This document shows positions 61,501 through 64,000 of a stretch of 64,000 bases of DNA, piece after piece (the first letter of the stretch is position 1; each line of letters opens with the position of its first letter). The stretch is taken from the NCBI GenBank assembly GCA_013398275.1, contig VZSE01008498.1, positions 329,873 through 393,872 on the forward strand. Direction: 5' to 3'. The translations under genes and the position numbers were made by a program. Origin of the DNA: Promerops cafer (Eukaryota > Chordata > Aves > Passeriformes > Nectariniidae). The notes below the pieces were generated by a model. That model had not been told where the DNA came from. It did no database searches and worked only from the letters and a program-made list of their open reading frames with translations.

Positions 61501-64000
61501 CTCAAGTCTACAAGCAGACATGAAGATGAAACTGAAGTCTTCGATCTTGTCTTGAAGGCTAGTCAATAATTTTTTTTATTTCCATTCTGAAGCTTCATGG
61601 AAGAGTTTTTGTGATTGTCTATTTTGAAAGTACATCAACAAGGAACAGTCAGTGAAGCAAAATCCTGTGTTTCTACTTTTGAGTAAAAATAATGTCAAAA
61701 ATAATTTCTAGCTGTAATTATTAAAGGTATGTGCATTGACCCCTGGTTAAATTTTTGTAAATTTTTTTTTCTTTCATTGAAAAGTATGCCAGGGAAGGGT
61801 ATTATTAGCTGAAAGTGTTGGTTACGTATAGTGTGAGCTGAGGATGAGAGATTGAATCTCTACAAGCTTCTTTGTGTTTGGGAATTACATTTTTTTTGTA
61901 GGATGGGGGAAAATGTCAAGGCCTTTCTTTTCAACCAGGAATGTCACAACTTAGGTAAGTCTAAAGTGCCTTCTGACAAGCTTGAGTTTATTTGGCATGC
62001 AGACAAGGAGCATGTACCTTTGAAAACAAAAATGTGGAGAAGAAACTTATGACTTCATTTCTAACTTTAGAAGTTCTAGTGTTATTTTATTCCAGCTCTG
62101 TATGCAGCCTTTGGCAGAAGAGTATCTCTGTTGACTGCAATTGTTAACATTCTTCCCTCCCAGGCTGTGAACAGAGCAAACTTGAATGTTTGTTTTAATG
62201 TAGCTCTACCAGCGTATGTTGTGTTTTAGATCTGTTTTTTTTTTTAAATTCTGGTGTTTTGGCAGACAGAATCCTCTCTTGTAGTAGCAGCCTGCACAGA
62301 TCAATCCGTTCTTTTAATCTGCATTTCACATTGGCCATTCATTTACTGAATAAAGCATCTCCCCGATAGGAATTCTCTCCTGTATTTTTCTATCTCTCCC
62401 TTGCCCACTTTTCCAAACTGTAGAATGTTTCATTGTTCTTAAGATTTTTTTAAAAAAAAAAACAAACTCATCCTTACTATGGATTTTCTGAAGTTCACTT
62501 TAATGTGCAAACGCTGCTGATTTTGGCTCCTGTGGAAACAAATGGCTTGGAGATGATTCTGGAGTTAGGGACAGGATATACTTGGGCTTTTTATTCTCTA
62601 TTGCCTCCTTTTTGGAGAAAATAAATGGACAGGAAAGACAAAATCTAGATGCTTTCAATTTGTTGACAAATGACAGCTAGGAATTCTCTTGCAACTGAGG
62701 TGACAAGAGAGAAAAATGAGCAGGTAAGCCCTTGTTTGTGCTTAAATGCATGTGGAGAGGGAAGAGTGAGGGAAGAAAACGGGAGTACATATCCTTTGTT
62801 ACTGGTGTACTTTACTAAAGTTGGCTTGGTCAGTCAGTTCTCCCTTAGTTGCACCATCCCCAGCCTTGCTTCTGTCAAGAATAACCAGAACAGTTTGCTG
62901 TTCTGTCTAAAGGCTAATACATTATTCCTTACATGTTCTTCTTTCATTGGAAGATAACATTATTTTCTAGTCCCCACACAACATCAGCAAATACAATCTC
63001 ATGTGAAAAGCAGAGATGCAGCTGCCATTTGCTGTTGCTGGTTCAGTGTGCTGTAGGAATTCAGCAGAGAAACCAAACTGGCAGAGGAAGGAATCCAGAT
63101 CTAATATTGGTTTCTCCTCAAGGCCTACCACTGCACTGTTAGGGGATATTTGTTACAGTAAATTTAAGATATGTCATGAAAGTGTTATCAATAGATGTCA
63201 GTTTACGATTATGGCAGGGAAAATATGCAGAGTTTTTTTTTGTAGTCTCCCAGGCAAGACCAGAGGACTTAAAATTAGAAAGGTTTTTGTTACTGAATCG
63301 AGATAGGTGTTAAGCATATTTCATGCATCAATTATCATGCAAAAGTGAGTTTAAAGGTACATCAGGTACCCAGAAAATCAAAACCAACAAAAGAAAATTA
63401 TCAACATTGCTTAACTGAAAAATCTCCTGTAAACCTTCTCATTGGAGAGAACTCCCCCCACTCCTGCAGCGTGCACCTGTAGAAGGGAAAGATGTTTCTC
63501 CTGAGGGCAATTGTGTGGGATACAACCTATTGTGCCCTCTAAAATAGATGTTTGTGAACTGTAGCATTGCTATAGGGAAAGGATAAATAGGTTGTGTCTG
63601 GATGCTGTACTTTGCTTAGGTACAAGTGTTCTCATGTGCCTTGGTGCACTTGTCTGCTGCGTGTTCATCACAGTGGAAGCTGGTGTTGAGGGGAAGAGGG
63701 AAAGAAGTTTTGGGGTATGTTCTATAAGAACTCTTGTTTTGTATATACGTATGCTCTGAACTTTCAGAGGAATCAGACTTGGGTTTTCACTGCTGGAACT
63801 ACAGAGTCAACACTGTGCAGGTAGAAGAGATCTGGCTGATTTTACTAGATGTGTATTGGGTATGTGCTTTCTAATTTTTGCATTGTTTACTGCAGAAACA
63901 GATGTTTTGTTTTAATTAGTGTAGTGCTTTGCGTAGTCTTAAAGCAAGTAGTAAAATAGTTACGTAGCTGTCAATACTTTTATATAATTTGTGACTGCCT
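58517..64000 (+). other. OSBPL10: OSBPL10 intron after exon D (5' portion)
   Basis: Begins with GTGAGC at 58517 and runs to the window end without another ORP10 exon. It contains a GT run near 60180, an A-run/CC simple repeat at 60214-60247 and A/T homopolymers around 62447-62462. No gene, RNA or clear mobile element is recognised. Confidence 0.85.
60214..60247. repeat. Poly-A tract with CC/CCC interruptions
   Basis: A-runs of 7-8 bases are separated by CC or CCC, the same architecture as the tract at 31534-31571. It is simple-sequence DNA. Confidence 0.85.

Noticed and set aside
58517..64000. Search for the next OSBPL10 exon (start of the ORD region)
   Set aside because: No frame in this stretch resembles the acidic linker or the lipid-transfer domain, so that exon must lie beyond the window.
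1..64000. CRISPR arrays, prokaryotic operons, rRNA or tRNA genes
   Set aside because: None was seen. The spliced exons and CR1/ERV repeats show vertebrate nuclear DNA, so bacterial feature types do not apply.

Overview
This window is 64 kb of intron-rich, AT-leaning vertebrate nuclear DNA. The organism is almost certainly a bird. Two interspersed repeats point that way: a 3' fragment of a CR1 LINE at about 4538-4812, and an avian-type ERVL-like solo LTR at 54101-55008. The LTR type is one I associate mainly with non-galliform birds, but that part is from memory and weak.

Only one gene can be supported. Four internal coding exons on the + strand (25449-25630, 27377-27456, 37885-38076, 58306-58516) join in frame with canonical AG/GT junctions. 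They encode 221 complete codons closely resembling oxysterol-binding protein-related protein 10 (ORP10, OSBPL10). The first two exons carry most of a PH domain. The third is a Ser/Arg-rich and basic linker. The fourth is the leucine-rich helical region before the lipid-transfer (ORD) domain. The first exon with the start codon, and all exons encoding the ORD, lie outside the window.

Layout: 1-25448 is the 3' part of the intron before the first visible exon. It holds the CR1 fragment, an isolated CpG-dense patch at about 8845-9077, and scattered candidate regulatory motifs. Positions 25631-27376, 27457-37884 and 38077-58305 are complete introns. The last of these contains the solo LTR, a suspicious C/A homopolymer stretch with one ambiguous base (N at 56633), and several candidate enhancer-like motif clusters. 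Positions 58517-64000 are the 5' part of the following intron. No RNA gene, CRISPR array, second gene or intact viral gene was found.

The remaining open reading frames look like chance ORFs in introns, exon read-through, or ORFs inside repeats. I did not find a new biological system. The observations most worth checking are the intragenic CpG patch, a likely two-residue difference in the PH domain, the LTR with a near-perfect 5-bp target-site duplication, a bZIP/RUNX motif cluster, paired forkhead motifs, and the defective-looking assembly spot.
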